The notes: generated from the sequence alone by a model not told the origin. Counted from the stretch's first letter, positions 7,781 through 15,081 are shown. The stretch is 24,766 bases of DNA from DATBLE01 sp050258035 (GCA_050258035.1 JBLMYA010000046.1:1-24766); one strand, 5' to 3'. Numbers and translations: made by a program.

Positions 7781-9660
7781 GGGGGCTCGCAGTCGTCATT
7801 CTCGCCGCCGCGGTCGCGGCGGCATTCGCTACGGGCGCGCAGCCGGCGGGGAAGGCGCCTGTCCGGCTGACGCCGCTGACGAGCGTGCAGTTCCCCGACC
7901 GAGCCTTCATCCTCGCCTCGACGAGCCGGGCGCCGCTCTCGGCAGCGGCCATCCAGGTCAGCGAGGACGGGAAGAGCGTTCGCAGGCTCTCGATCACCCC
8001 CGCGTCGAAGACGCTCGACCGGACGTTCGGCGTCGTGCTCGCGATCGATGCGAGCAACAGCATGCGCGGGGCGGCGATCGAGAACGCGATGGTGGCGGCG
8101 CGAGCCTTCGAGCAGAGCAGCGCGAGCGCTCAGGCGCTCGGCCTGGTCACCTTCAACGGCAGCGTTCGCCTCGTCGCACGGCCGACGACCGACCGGAGCG
8201 CGCTTGCAGCCGCGCTCCGGACGCAACCGCCGTTGGCGGAGAAGACCCATCTCTGGGACGGCGTGGGGCGTGCCGTCGATCTGCTCCGGCAGGCGAAGAT
8301 CACCGCCGGCTCGGTGGTCGTCCTCACCGACGGACGGGACATCGGCAGCCGCCTCAGCTCGGCGCAGGTGGTCTCGAAAGCACGTGCGGCGGGCGTGCGG
8401 GTCTTCGCCGTCGGGCTCAAGTCGCCGCAGTTCCAGCCGAGCGCACTGCAGGCGATCGCGCGTGAGACGAACGGCGGCTACTCGGAGGCCGCCTCTCCCG
8501 CCGGCCTGCGCTCGATCTACAGCGCGCTCTCGGACCAGCTGGCACGCGAGTACATCGTTCGTTACCGGTCCGATGTCGGCATCGGCAGGCCGGTGACGGT
8601 GACGGTCGCCGTCGGCGGCGTTCCCGGCGCCAGCTGGCGCTACGTGACACCGATGCCCGACTCGGTGGCGCCGTTCCACCGCTCCTTGCTCGACCGCTTC
8701 GTCTCGTCGCCGGGGTCGATGGCGCTCCTGGCCCTCCTCGCAGCCGCCCTGGCCTGGTTCGCGGTCACCGTCGTGCTCAAGCCGCGGCGGAGCACCGTGA
8801 AGGCGCGCGTGGGCGAGTTCGTCGGCACGGGGACGACCTCGGGAACCGACCCCGCCTCGATCAAGGTCCGTGAGCGCCTGCTCGGCCACGTGCTCCTGAC
8901 GGCGGAGCGTGCACTCGAGCGCGCGCCGTGGTGGGAGCGGTTCAAGGAAGAGCTCGAGATCGGGCAGTTCCCGATGAGGCCGGTTCCACTCGCCGTGCTC
9001 ACCTGCGCGGCGAGCATTGCGCTTGCATTCTTCGGCCTGGTCTCGCCCGTGCTCGTGCTGCTGGCACTCGTGCCGCCCCTGATCGTCCGCACCGCCTACA
9101 AGCAGAAGCTCGCGAAGCGACGGGCTGCGTTCGAGAGCCAGCTGCCGGACAACCTGACGGTCCTCGCCGCCTCGCTGCGGGCCGGCCACAGCTTCGTCAG
9201 CGGCCTTTCGTCCGTGCTGGACGAAGCCGAGGAGCCCTCCCGGAGCGAGTTGCGGCGCGCGGTCTCCGACGAGCAGCTGGGCGTGCCGGTCGAGGATGCC
9301 CTGATGCGGGTGGCGCAGCGCATGGACAGCAGCGACCTCGAGCAGATCGCCCTCGTCGCGTCACTCCAGCGGGAGGCCGGCGGAAACACCGCCGAGGTCC
9401 TGGACGTCGTGGTCGAGTCGATCAGAGAGCGGTTCAAGCTGCGTCGCCTCGTCAAGGCTCTCACCGCCCAGGGACGACTTGCGCGCTGGATCCTCATCGC
9501 GTTGCCGCTCGTCGTCGCGGGCTGGATCGGCCTCGTCAACCCGCACTACCTCGGCCCCCTCCTGCACACGGCCGGAGGTCAGGCGCTCCTCGTCCTGGCG
9601 GTCGTGATGGTGACGACCGGCTCGTTCGTGATCAAGCGCATCACAAGCATCGAACTCTAG
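7777..9660 (+). CDS. tadB: vWA-domain/TadB fusion: inner-membrane platform protein
   Basis: This encodes 627 residues from a GTG overlapping the cpaF stop. Residues 1 to about 24 form a signal peptide or signal anchor (GLAVVILAAAVAAAFATG). Residues about 85-265 form a von Willebrand A domain: the MIDAS motif DASNS has D91, S93 and S95, and TDGRD (T184, D185) ends a core strand. About residues 313-333 are a membrane helix. After a linker comes a TadB-type GspF/T2SSF domain, with QLPDNLTVLAASLRAGHSF near residue 455 and two C-terminal membrane helices. TadB and TadC form the platform that couples the CpaF motor to pilin extrusion. Standard TadB is about 300 residues, so the N-terminal half is an added exported vWA module. 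The frame is continuous across the junction, so the fusion does not depend on a frameshift. Confidence 0.88.
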   Translation: MRGLAVVILAAAVAAAFATGAQPAGKAPVRLTPLTSVQFPDRAFILASTSRAPLSAAAIQVSEDGKSVRRLSITPASKTLDRTFGVVLAIDASNSMRGAAIENAMVAARAFEQSSASAQALGLVTFNGSVRLVARPTTDRSALAAALRTQPPLAEKTHLWDGVGRAVDLLRQAKITAGSVVVLTDGRDIGSRLSSAQVVSKARAAGVRVFAVGLKSPQFQPSALQAIARETNGGYSEAASPAGLRSIYSALSDQLAREYIVRYRSDVGIGRPVTVTVAVGGVPGASWRYVTPMPDSVAPFHRSLLDRFVSSPGSMALLALLAAALAWFAVTVVLKPRRSTVKARVGEFVGTGTTSGTDPASIKVRERLLGHVLLTAERALERAPWWERFKEELEIGQFPMRPVPLAVLTCAASIALAFFGLVSPVLVLLALVPPLIVRTAYKQKLAKRRAAFESQLPDNLTVLAASLRAGHSFVSGLSSVLDEAEEPSRSELRRAVSDEQLGVPVEDALMRVAQRMDSSDLEQIALVASLQREAGGNTAEVLDVVVESIRERFKLRRLVKALTAQGRLARWILIALPLVVAGWIGLVNPHYLGPLLHTAGGQALLVLAVVMVTTGSFVIKRITSIEL

Positions 9661-9668
9661 GAGACAAC

Positions 9669-10604
9669 GTGATCCTCGTTCTGCTCATAGGCCTCCTGCT
9701 CGTAGCCGTCTCGTTCGGACTGTTCGCGCGGTCGCTGCTGATGCCGCGCCTCCGCGCCGCGGAGTCGCTTCGTCAGATCGACGTGTACGGCTTCTCCGCG
9801 ACCGCGGCAGCCGGCGACGACGATGCACGCGACGGAAAGCTCCCGAGACTGCACCTGCGGGAGGGCATCGACTCCCTGGCGTCCCGTTTCGGAGAGCTGA
9901 TCTCGACGCATGTGAAGAGCGCCAGCGAGGAGAACCTCAGACGCCTCCTGCAGGGAGCAGGCTTCTACACGACGCAGCCGCGGCGTTTCGTCGGCTACCA
10001 GGCGCTCGTCACGATCTCTGCCGCCGGGGTGTTCGTCTGGATCGCGATCGCCGGAAGTGCCAATCCCTTCCTCTCGATCGTCATGGTCGTCGTCGCCGTC
10101 CTCGGCGGCTGGAGCCTCCCGACCGCGTACCTGAAGCGGCGGGGCCGGTCGCGGGGCGACCGGATCGACCTCGACATGCCCGAGTTGATCGACATGCTGG
10201 TCGCCACCGTCGAGGCGGGCATCGCGTTCAGCTCGTCGCTGCAGATGGCATCGAAGCGTCTCCGGGGCCCCCTCGGGGAGGAGATCCGTCTGACGCTGCA
10301 GGAGCAGAGCATGGGGCTCGCGCTCAACGACGCGTTGAACAACATGCTCGAGCGTCAGAACACGGTCTCGGTACGCGCCTTCGTGCGCTCGCTGATCCAG
10401 GGCGAGCAGCTCGGCGTCTCGATCGGACAGACCCTGCGCAACCTGTCGCGGGAGATGCGCACGCTCAGGCGGCAGCTGGCCGAGGAGCGGGCTCAGAAGG
10501 CGCCGGTGAAGCTCGTCTTCCCCGTCGTCCTCCTGATCCTGCCGGCTCTCTTCATCGTGACGCTCGGGCCGGCGTTCCTCCGAATCGAGGCGATCTTCAA
10601 GTGA
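9669..10604 (+). CDS. tadC: TadC-like type II secretion F-domain protein
   Basis: This encodes 311 residues from a GTG at 9669, 8 nt after the tadB stop, with AGGAGA at 9659-9664. An N-terminal membrane helix (ILVLLIGLLLVAVSFGLFA) is followed by a cytoplasmic stretch. A hydrophobic hairpin follows (YQALVTISAAGVFVWIAIAG, then FLSIVMVVVAVLGGW). The T2SSF domain has DMPELIDMLVATVEAGIAFSSSL and IQGEQLGVSIGQTLRNLSREMR, and a last membrane helix (LVFPVVLLILPALFIVTLGPAF) closes the protein. It is the second platform subunit of the Tad machine and the usual partner of TadB. Its stop overlaps the next gene as GTGA. Confidence 0.92.
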   Translation: MILVLLIGLLLVAVSFGLFARSLLMPRLRAAESLRQIDVYGFSATAAAGDDDARDGKLPRLHLREGIDSLASRFGELISTHVKSASEENLRRLLQGAGFYTTQPRRFVGYQALVTISAAGVFVWIAIAGSANPFLSIVMVVVAVLGGWSLPTAYLKRRGRSRGDRIDLDMPELIDMLVATVEAGIAFSSSLQMASKRLRGPLGEEIRLTLQEQSMGLALNDALNNMLERQNTVSVRAFVRSLIQGEQLGVSIGQTLRNLSREMRTLRRQLAEERAQKAPVKLVFPVVLLILPALFIVTLGPAFLRIEAIFK

Positions 10605-11035
10605 GTGCGACTGCCGAGAATCACACCAACGGACAGATCCCCGAGGCGTATCGCGATTCCGGGAAGGAGCCGAACGAGAGCAGCATGAGCAAGCTCGTCC
10701 TCGTCGCAACGGGTGGTCGGGTGGTCTGCGACACGTGCCACCTCGCGGACAAGCCTCACACGCGCCTGCGCGGGATCATGGGCTGGAAGGGGATGCGCCG
10801 CGGCGAGGGGATGCTGATCCGGCCGACCTTCTCCATCCACACGATGTTCGTCCGCTTCCCGATCGACGTCGTCTTCCTCGACAAGGAGATGACGGTCGTC
10901 TCGATCGCGCACGACCTCAAGCCGTGGCGCTTCGCCGGCTCGCGCAAGGCGAAGTCGGTGCTCGAGCTCGCGGCAGGCGAGTGCCGGCGGATCGGGCTGG
11001 AGTGCGGTGACCGGCTCGGGTGGGCGAGGGTCTGA
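10601..11035 (+). CDS. DUF192 family protein inside the Tad operon
   Basis: This encodes 144 residues from a GTG at 10601 that overlaps the tadC stop (GTGA). An internal ATG at 10685 would give a 116-residue protein containing the whole conserved domain. The coupling pattern of this operon favours 10601, but the first 28 residues look disordered. The domain reads TRLRGIMGWKGMRRGEGMLI, FSIHTMFVRFPIDVVFLDKEMTVVSIAHDLKPWRF and SVLELAAGECRRIGL, a full DUF192 signature. There is no signal peptide, unlike many family members. Two Cys (CDTC) sit at the start of the domain. The biochemical role of DUF192 is unknown to me. The position between tadC and the prepilin peptidase, overlapping both, suggests a role with the pilus or shared regulation. 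Confidence 0.88.
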   Translation: MSATAENHTNGQIPEAYRDSGKEPNESSMSKLVLVATGGRVVCDTCHLADKPHTRLRGIMGWKGMRRGEGMLIRPTFSIHTMFVRFPIDVVFLDKEMTVVSIAHDLKPWRFAGSRKAKSVLELAAGECRRIGLECGDRLGWARV

Positions 11036-11607
11036 TGTCCACCGTCGTCGAGCCAACCACGACCGGCGAGGCCCCCTCCCGGGCGGACAGCTTTCGGCCG
11101 ATCGCGGTCCCGTCGGGCGTCGTCGCGGTCGCCGCGATCACGGCGGCCGCTGTCGCGCTGATCACGTTCGACCTCTCCGCTCGTGCCTTCGTCGCCGCGT
11201 TCTTCGCCGCCGTCCTCGTCGTGCTCGCGGCGGTCGACCTGGAACGGCGGATCATCCCGAACAGGATCGTGCTCCCTGCCGGCGTCGTCGTCCTGCTCGG
11301 GGACATCGCGGCGGAGCCCCATCGCTGGAAGGAATGGACGATCGCGGCCTTCGGCTCCTTCTTCGTCGTCCTGGCCGTCTGTCTGGGCACGAGGGGCGGG
11401 GTCGGCATGGGAGACGCGAAGCTCGCGTTCCTCCTCGGCGCCGGGCTGGGGTGGGCGGTCGCCGGCGCCGCGCTCGTGGCGACGCTGGCCACCTTCGTCG
11501 TCTCCGTCGGCGTCCTCGCGAAGCACGGACTGGAGGCGCGAAAGGAGACGATCCCCTTCGGCCCCTTCCTCGTGCTCGGGGCACTCGTCTCTCTGTACCT
11601 GTCCTAG
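11035..11607 (+). CDS. tadV: TadV/CpaA-type A24 prepilin peptidase
   Basis: This encodes 190 residues from the ATG at 11035, which shares one base with the upstream stop (TGATG). A GTG at 11020 is the alternative. The membrane aspartyl protease motifs are present: D68 in AAVDLERRIIPNR and D127 in the GxGD box GGVGMGDAKL. There are about five to six hydrophobic segments and no N-terminal methylase domain, as is usual for TadV/CpaA. It should remove the leader peptides of both Flp pilins and TadE encoded upstream. The hydrophilic N-terminus of about 25 residues is longer than usual. It is the last gene of the operon, with only 38 nt to the convergent response-regulator gene. Confidence 0.92.
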   Translation: MSTVVEPTTTGEAPSRADSFRPIAVPSGVVAVAAITAAAVALITFDLSARAFVAAFFAAVLVVLAAVDLERRIIPNRIVLPAGVVVLLGDIAAEPHRWKEWTIAAFGSFFVVLAVCLGTRGGVGMGDAKLAFLLGAGLGWAVAGAALVATLATFVVSVGVLAKHGLEARKETIPFGPFLVLGALVSLYLS

Positions 11608-11645
11608 AGGGTCTGTCGCCGGGCGGCCGACCCGGGCCGGGCGCC

Positions 11646-12281
11646 CTACGCCGCTGCCGGAGCTGCCACGAGCCCGTGGTCGAAGGCGTATCTGGCGGCC
11701 TCGGTGCGGTTTCCGACCTCGAGCTTGCGGTAGATGTTGTGCAGGTGGAACTTCACCGTCTGGTCCGACAGCCACAGCTCCTGCGCGATCGCGCGGTTCG
11801 AGAGGCCTCGGGCCACGCCGGCGAGGATCTCGGTCTCGCGCTCGCTGAGCCCAGCCTCGTCGTGATTCGGAAGGGCCACGGGGCCGTCTAGATCCCCGAG
11901 GCAGAAGAAGGAGCCTGCGACCGCTTGCCGGAGAACGGCGGCGAGGTCGCCGGGATCGATGTTCTTGACCAGGTAGGCACAGGCGCCGCCCGCGAGCGCA
12001 CGGGCGATCTGCGGACGCTCGTCGACGGCCGAGAAGAAGACGACTCGGACGCCGGGATGCTTCGCGCGGATGTGCTCGAGACACGTGAGCCCGTCGACCT
12101 CCGGCAGGTGCAGGTCGATCAGCACCACGTCGGGCCCGGCACTCGTGACCAGCGGCATGACCTGCGAGCCGGACATGGCCTCGCCGACGATCTCGAAGTC
12201 CTTCGCGGCCTCGAGCGCGCTGCGCACGGCCGCGATCATCAACGGATGGTCATCTGCGAGCAACACCTTCAGCTTGCTCAC
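11646..12281 (-). CDS. NarL/FixJ-family response regulator
   Basis: This encodes 211 residues from a GTG at 12279-12281 with a purine-rich GGGAGAGG upstream. The receiver domain (about 1-120) has the acidic pair D10-D11 in LLADDHP, the phospho-acceptor D56 in VVLIDLHLPEVDG, Ser in VVFFSA and Lys in AYLVKNID. The LuxR-type helix-turn-helix (about 145-205) has LSERETEILAGVARGLSNRAIAQEL and VKFHLHNIYRKL. All receiver residues are intact, so it should respond to phosphorylation. No histidine kinase gene is in the window, so it is an orphan here. It faces the end of the Tad operon and may control pilus genes, but this is inference from position only. Confidence 0.93.
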   Translation of the reverse strand: MSKLKVLLADDHPLMIAAVRSALEAAKDFEIVGEAMSGSQVMPLVTSAGPDVVLIDLHLPEVDGLTCLEHIRAKHPGVRVVFFSAVDERPQIARALAGGACAYLVKNIDPGDLAAVLRQAVAGSFFCLGDLDGPVALPNHDEAGLSERETEILAGVARGLSNRAIAQELWLSDQTVKFHLHNIYRKLEVGNRTEAARYAFDHGLVAAPAAA

Positions 12282-12336
12282 GCCCTACGCCTCTCCCTTG
12301 ATCCGCTGCTCATGCCGGCCACGACTCATCGTAGTC

Positions 12337-12373
12337 AAGCCCCGGTGAAAGACAATCCCCCGAAACCGGGCTT
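12337..12373. other. Imperfect hairpin between two minus-strand genes
   Basis: AAGCCCCGGT (12337-12346) pairs with ACCGGGCTT (12365-12373) as 9 bp with one bulged base, around an 18-nt loop. On the minus strand it lies 44 nt after the stop of the small secreted protein and 56 nt before the response-regulator start. It could be a terminator of the former or part of the leader of the latter. No T-run follows. Confidence 0.3.
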
Positions 12374-12416
12374 CTTGCAGCAGCTTCGCATCGCGGGCAC
12401 GGGTCGCCGGCGGACG

Positions 12417-12740
12417 CTAGCGGATGCCCGTGTCGATCGAGAAGTCGAGCCGGTCCACGTGTCCCCGGCGGACGTGGATCGCCCGTGGCGCGATGTTCCG
12501 TCCGATGCCGACGCGCTCCAGGGTCGTGACGGTGTAGTAGCCGGGAGCGAGCACGATCCGGTACCGGCCCTGCAGGTCGGACCTGGTTCGGTACGCGTGG
12601 CCCGCGCGGTGGAACAGGAGCGTCACCCGGACAGGCGCCGTGCACGGCTCCCCTTGGCTGCAGACCGGCGTGGTCGGCCCCTTGGTCACCAGCCCGTGCA
12701 GGCCGGACACGAACACGACCGCGGCGAGCAGCACGGCCAT
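12417..12740 (-). CDS. Small secreted protein with carboxypeptidase-regulatory-like fold
   Basis: This encodes 107 residues from the ATG at 12738-12740. The N-terminus MAVLLAAVVFVSGLHGLVTKG has a short hydrophobic stretch that can act as a signal peptide or anchor. The remainder reads as a single beta-sandwich repeat: APVRVTLLFHRAGHAYRTRSDLQGRYRIVLAPGYYTVTT, the pattern of carboxypeptidase-regulatory-like (CarboxypepD_reg/Cna_B-like) domains, with DxxGxYRxxLxPGxYTV. Two Cys (VCSQGEPC) near the start of the mature part may form a disulfide. The protein is short for any enzyme, and a cell-envelope binding or structural role is only a guess. It is transcribed towards the response regulator, 135 nt away. 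Confidence 0.65.
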   Translation of the reverse strand: MAVLLAAVVFVSGLHGLVTKGPTTPVCSQGEPCTAPVRVTLLFHRAGHAYRTRSDLQGRYRIVLAPGYYTVTTLERVGIGRNIAPRAIHVRRGHVDRLDFSIDTGIR

Positions 12741-12806
12741 TGGCGCAAATGATGCCCGAAGCGTGGAGGGCGTACCGTCGCGAGCAGCCTGGGAGCTATT
12801 GTGCCT

Positions 12807-12873
12807 GGGGGCAAGCGCTGCGGCTGGTGGACCCTGCCTCTCCCACCACCGGACGCACTCCCAGCTTGCCCCC
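12807..12873. repeat. Nested inverted repeat (possible structured RNA or remnant)
   Basis: GGGGGCAAGC (12807-12816) and GCTTGCCCCC (12864-12873) are perfect 10-bp inverted arms 47 nt apart. Inside the loop, TGGTGG (12825-12830) and CCACCA (12843-12848) form a second 6-bp stem. The whole 67-nt element could fold as one branched hairpin. It lies in non-coding DNA between divergent genes, just before the cytochrome-like remnant. No T-run follows and no known RNA family is recognised. Confidence 0.4.
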
Positions 12874-12887
12874 GATGCCTCTCAGTC

Positions 12888-13074
12888 GGCATTGTGGGTG
12901 GATTCGCACGCGCCGGCCTCCCTCGTTGGAGTGACCTGCCGACATATGCAGTCGTACTCGCCAGGGTCGAGAGCGGCGGCTGCGGCGGCATGCCGTCCCT
13001 CCGGGGGGCAGCTCGGCCCCCAGCAGATCGAGGACGTCGCGGCGTTCGTCGCCACGACCGCCGGCACCCGGTAG
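12888..13074 (+). pseudogene. Frameshifted C-terminal remnant of a small c-type cytochrome
   Basis: In one frame the translation reads SDLPTYAVVLARVESGGCGGMPSLRG. One base out of frame it continues QLGPQQIEDVAAFVATTAGTR and a stop at 13072-13074. Joined, this matches the usual end of small cytochrome c domains: V-x-x-G-x-GGMPS (carrying the Met axial ligand), then L-x-x-x-Q-I-x-DVAAFV. The shift falls in a run of six G (13003-13008), and one G fewer restores the frame. Upstream, no CxxCH haem site or start is readable in any frame, so more than the single shift is wrong, which favours real decay over a simple sequencing indel. The intact gene would have been an exported electron carrier. Confidence 0.55.
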
Positions 13075-13125
13075 CTCGCGCCCGAGCCGAAGCGGCAACA
13101 TTCTCCGCATGCGTGTGAGCGTCCG

Positions 13126-14727
13126 TTGCTGATCTTCGAGTTCGGCACCCGTCAGGAGCTCCAGCTGCTGGCGCTCCTGTTGACAGGGGCCGCGCTACTG
13201 ATCCTCTCGGGCCCCCTCCGGATCCCGTACCCGATCCTGCTCGTCCTCGGCGGGCTCCTGCTCGGCTTCGGCCCCGGCGTGCCGAAGGTGACGATGCCGC
13301 CCGAGGTCGTGCTCGTCGGGATCCTGCCGCCGCTCCTCTACCGGGCGGCGTACGCGACCGGGCTCCGGGAGCTGCGGCAGAACCTGCGGCCGATCTCGCT
13401 GCTCGCTGTCGGGCTCGTTGCGCTGACCATGGTCGGCGTGGCCGTCGTCGCCCACGAGTTCACCGAGCTCGGGTGGGCGGAGTCGTTCATCCTCGGGGCG
13501 GTCGTTTCGCCGACCGATCCGATCGCGGCGACCGCGATCGGCCGCCGGCTCGGAGTGCCGAGGCGGCTGATCGACATCATCGAAGGCGAGAGCCTCGTCA
13601 ACGACGGCACGGCGCTCGTCCTGCTGCGGACGGCGATCGTGGCCGCCGTCGCCGGCTCCTTCTCGGCGTGGGACGCGGGCTGGCGCTTGGTGGTCAACAT
13701 CATCGGCGGGGTCGCCGTCGGGCTGGCGATCGGCTATCCGATCCGCCGTGTTCGCCGGCTGCTCGACAACCCGCCGCTCGAGATCACGATCGCCTTCCTG
13801 ACCGGCTACTTCACGTTCCTGCCGGCGTCCGCGCTCGGCGTGTCGGGCGTGCTCGCGGTCGTAACGGCCGGGGTCTACATGGGCTGGTACACGCCCGAGC
13901 TGACGACCGTGCAGACCCGCCTTCAGGGTGAGGGGTTCTGGGACATCGTGACCTTCCTGCTCAACGTGCTGCTGTTCGGGCTCGTCGGGCTCCAGCTCCG
14001 ACCGGTGCTGGACGGGCTGTCGGGACGCAACGGCTGGTCGCTGGTCGGCGAGGCCGCGCTGATCGCGCTCGCCGTGATCCTCCTGCGGATCGTCTGGGTC
14101 TTTCCGGCGACGTACGTGCCCCGCCGGCTCTTCCGCCGCATCCGGGAGCGCGATCCCTCGCCGCCCTGGCGCTACCCCGCGTTCATCGCCTGGACGGGGA
14201 TGCGGGGCGCCGTGACGATCGCCGCGGCACTGCTCATCCCTCTGAACACGGACGCCGGCACCCCGCTGCCGGGCCGCGACCTGGTCGTCTTCTTCGCGTT
14301 CGCCGTCGTGCTCGCGACGCTCGTCGGGCAGGGCCTCACGCTTCCGGCCGTGATCCGGGCGCTCCGGCTGGAGGCCGACGACGGCGGCGCCGAGGCCGAG
14401 GAGGTGCACGCGCGCATCCGCGCGGCCGAGGCGGCGCTCGAGCGCCTCGACGAGCTCGCCGACGAGAAGTGGGTGTTGGACGACACTGCCGAGCGGCTGC
14501 GTGGCCTGTACCGGTTCCGGGTCGACCGCTTCTCGGCGCGCGCCGATCCGGACGGGGACGGCGGGATCGAGAAGCGGTCCATGAAGTACCAGCGGCTCCG
14601 ACGGGAGCTGCTCGAGGCGGAGCGGCACGCGGTGGTCGAGCTGCGCAACGCCGGAGAGATCAGCGACGACGTGATGCGCCGGATCGAGCGCGACCTCGAC
14701 CTGGAGGTCTCGCGCCTCGACGCGTAG
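13126..14727 (+). CDS. CPA1-family Na+/H+ antiporter (NhaP-like)
   Basis: This encodes 533 residues from a TTG at 13126, the only start before the first membrane helix in this frame; there is no clear Shine-Dalgarno. About twelve hydrophobic segments cover residues 8 to about 415. Family motifs are present: ILPPLLYRAAYATGL, VVSPTDPIAATAIGRRLGVP, the ion-site EGESLVNDGTALVL with the Asn-Asp pair, and WTGMRGAVTIAAALLIP. A cytoplasmic tail of about 120 residues is helical and charged (EEVHARIRAAEAALERLDEL, then RRELLEAERHAVVELRNAGEI) and resembles the regulatory tails of bacterial NhaP proteins. It exchanges Na+ or K+ for protons across the cytoplasmic membrane in pH and salt homeostasis. A seven-codon ORF (13109-13132) overlaps the start and may couple translation. 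Confidence 0.9.
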   Translation: MLIFEFGTRQELQLLALLLTGAALLILSGPLRIPYPILLVLGGLLLGFGPGVPKVTMPPEVVLVGILPPLLYRAAYATGLRELRQNLRPISLLAVGLVALTMVGVAVVAHEFTELGWAESFILGAVVSPTDPIAATAIGRRLGVPRRLIDIIEGESLVNDGTALVLLRTAIVAAVAGSFSAWDAGWRLVVNIIGGVAVGLAIGYPIRRVRRLLDNPPLEITIAFLTGYFTFLPASALGVSGVLAVVTAGVYMGWYTPELTTVQTRLQGEGFWDIVTFLLNVLLFGLVGLQLRPVLDGLSGRNGWSLVGEAALIALAVILLRIVWVFPATYVPRRLFRRIRERDPSPPWRYPAFIAWTGMRGAVTIAAALLIPLNTDAGTPLPGRDLVVFFAFAVVLATLVGQGLTLPAVIRALRLEADDGGAEAEEVHARIRAAEAALERLDELADEKWVLDDTAERLRGLYRFRVDRFSARADPDGDGGIEKRSMKYQRLRRELLEAERHAVVELRNAGEISDDVMRRIERDLDLEVSRLDA

Positions 14728-14742
14728 CCTCCTCGCTCCGGC

Positions 14743-15040
14743 GTGAAAGAATCGGACGAACGTCGGGCCGCTCACGCGAGTGGCAAACGGTTCGAACGTG
14801 TACGCGGAGACGCCTCGAGCAGCCGGCGTGTCGCCAGCGAGTACGCCGATGTGCTCGAGGCGGCGGGGGCCGATTCGGTGCCTGAGCTGGCCCGGCGAAA
14901 CCCCGCGAATCCGGCCGACCGGCCGGCGAAGGCGAACGCGGAGAAGAACCTCGTCCGGGCTCTGGCCGGCCGAGGCGGAGGCCGCGCGCTGGATCGAGCA
15001 CGCTCGGGAACTCGACCGGGCCGTGCACCATTCGGGGTGA
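14743..15040 (+). pseudogene. Frameshifted DUF4332 helix-hairpin-helix protein remnant
   Basis: One frame reads VASEYADVLEAAGADSVPELARRNPAN, then NAEKNLVRAL. A second frame continues with PAEAEAARWIEHARELDRAVHHSG and a TGA at 15038-15040. Together they match the C-terminal half of DUF4332 proteins (EYADLLEAAGVDTVxELAxRNPxNL, then NxxKxLVRxLPSExxVxxWIxxAKxL). Removing one G of the pair at 14964-14965 joins the frames exactly (LVRALPAEAEAARW). The N-terminal half is missing or scrambled: a third piece, VANGSNVY, fits the family only in another frame. At least two lesions are therefore likely, and I call it a pseudogene rather than a sequencing error. Family members resemble DNA-binding helix-hairpin-helix proteins; their role is unknown. 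Confidence 0.6.
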
Positions 15041-15068
15041 AGAGCCGGAGGCGCAGGGCCCGAGCGGG

Positions 15069-15081
15069 GATAATCGTACGA
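15069..15081 (+). promoter_or_regulatory. -10 box for leaderless expression of the membrane-protein gene
   Basis: GATAAT (15069-15074) matches TATAAT at five of six positions and ends 6 nt before the ATG at 15081. This is the spacing expected when transcription starts at the start codon itself. No good -35 box and no ribosome-binding site are present. Confidence 0.45.

Noticed and set aside
7462..9189. Minus-strand open frame of 575 codons opposite cpaF and tadB
   Set aside because: Low-complexity Arg/Glu/Asp-rich translation; both plus-strand genes carry clear family motifs over this span.
11619..11635. CCGGG-N7-CCCGG hairpin between convergent tadV and response-regulator genes
   Set aside because: Only 5 bp with no T-run, in GC-rich DNA where such stems arise often. 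Not strong enough to call a terminator.
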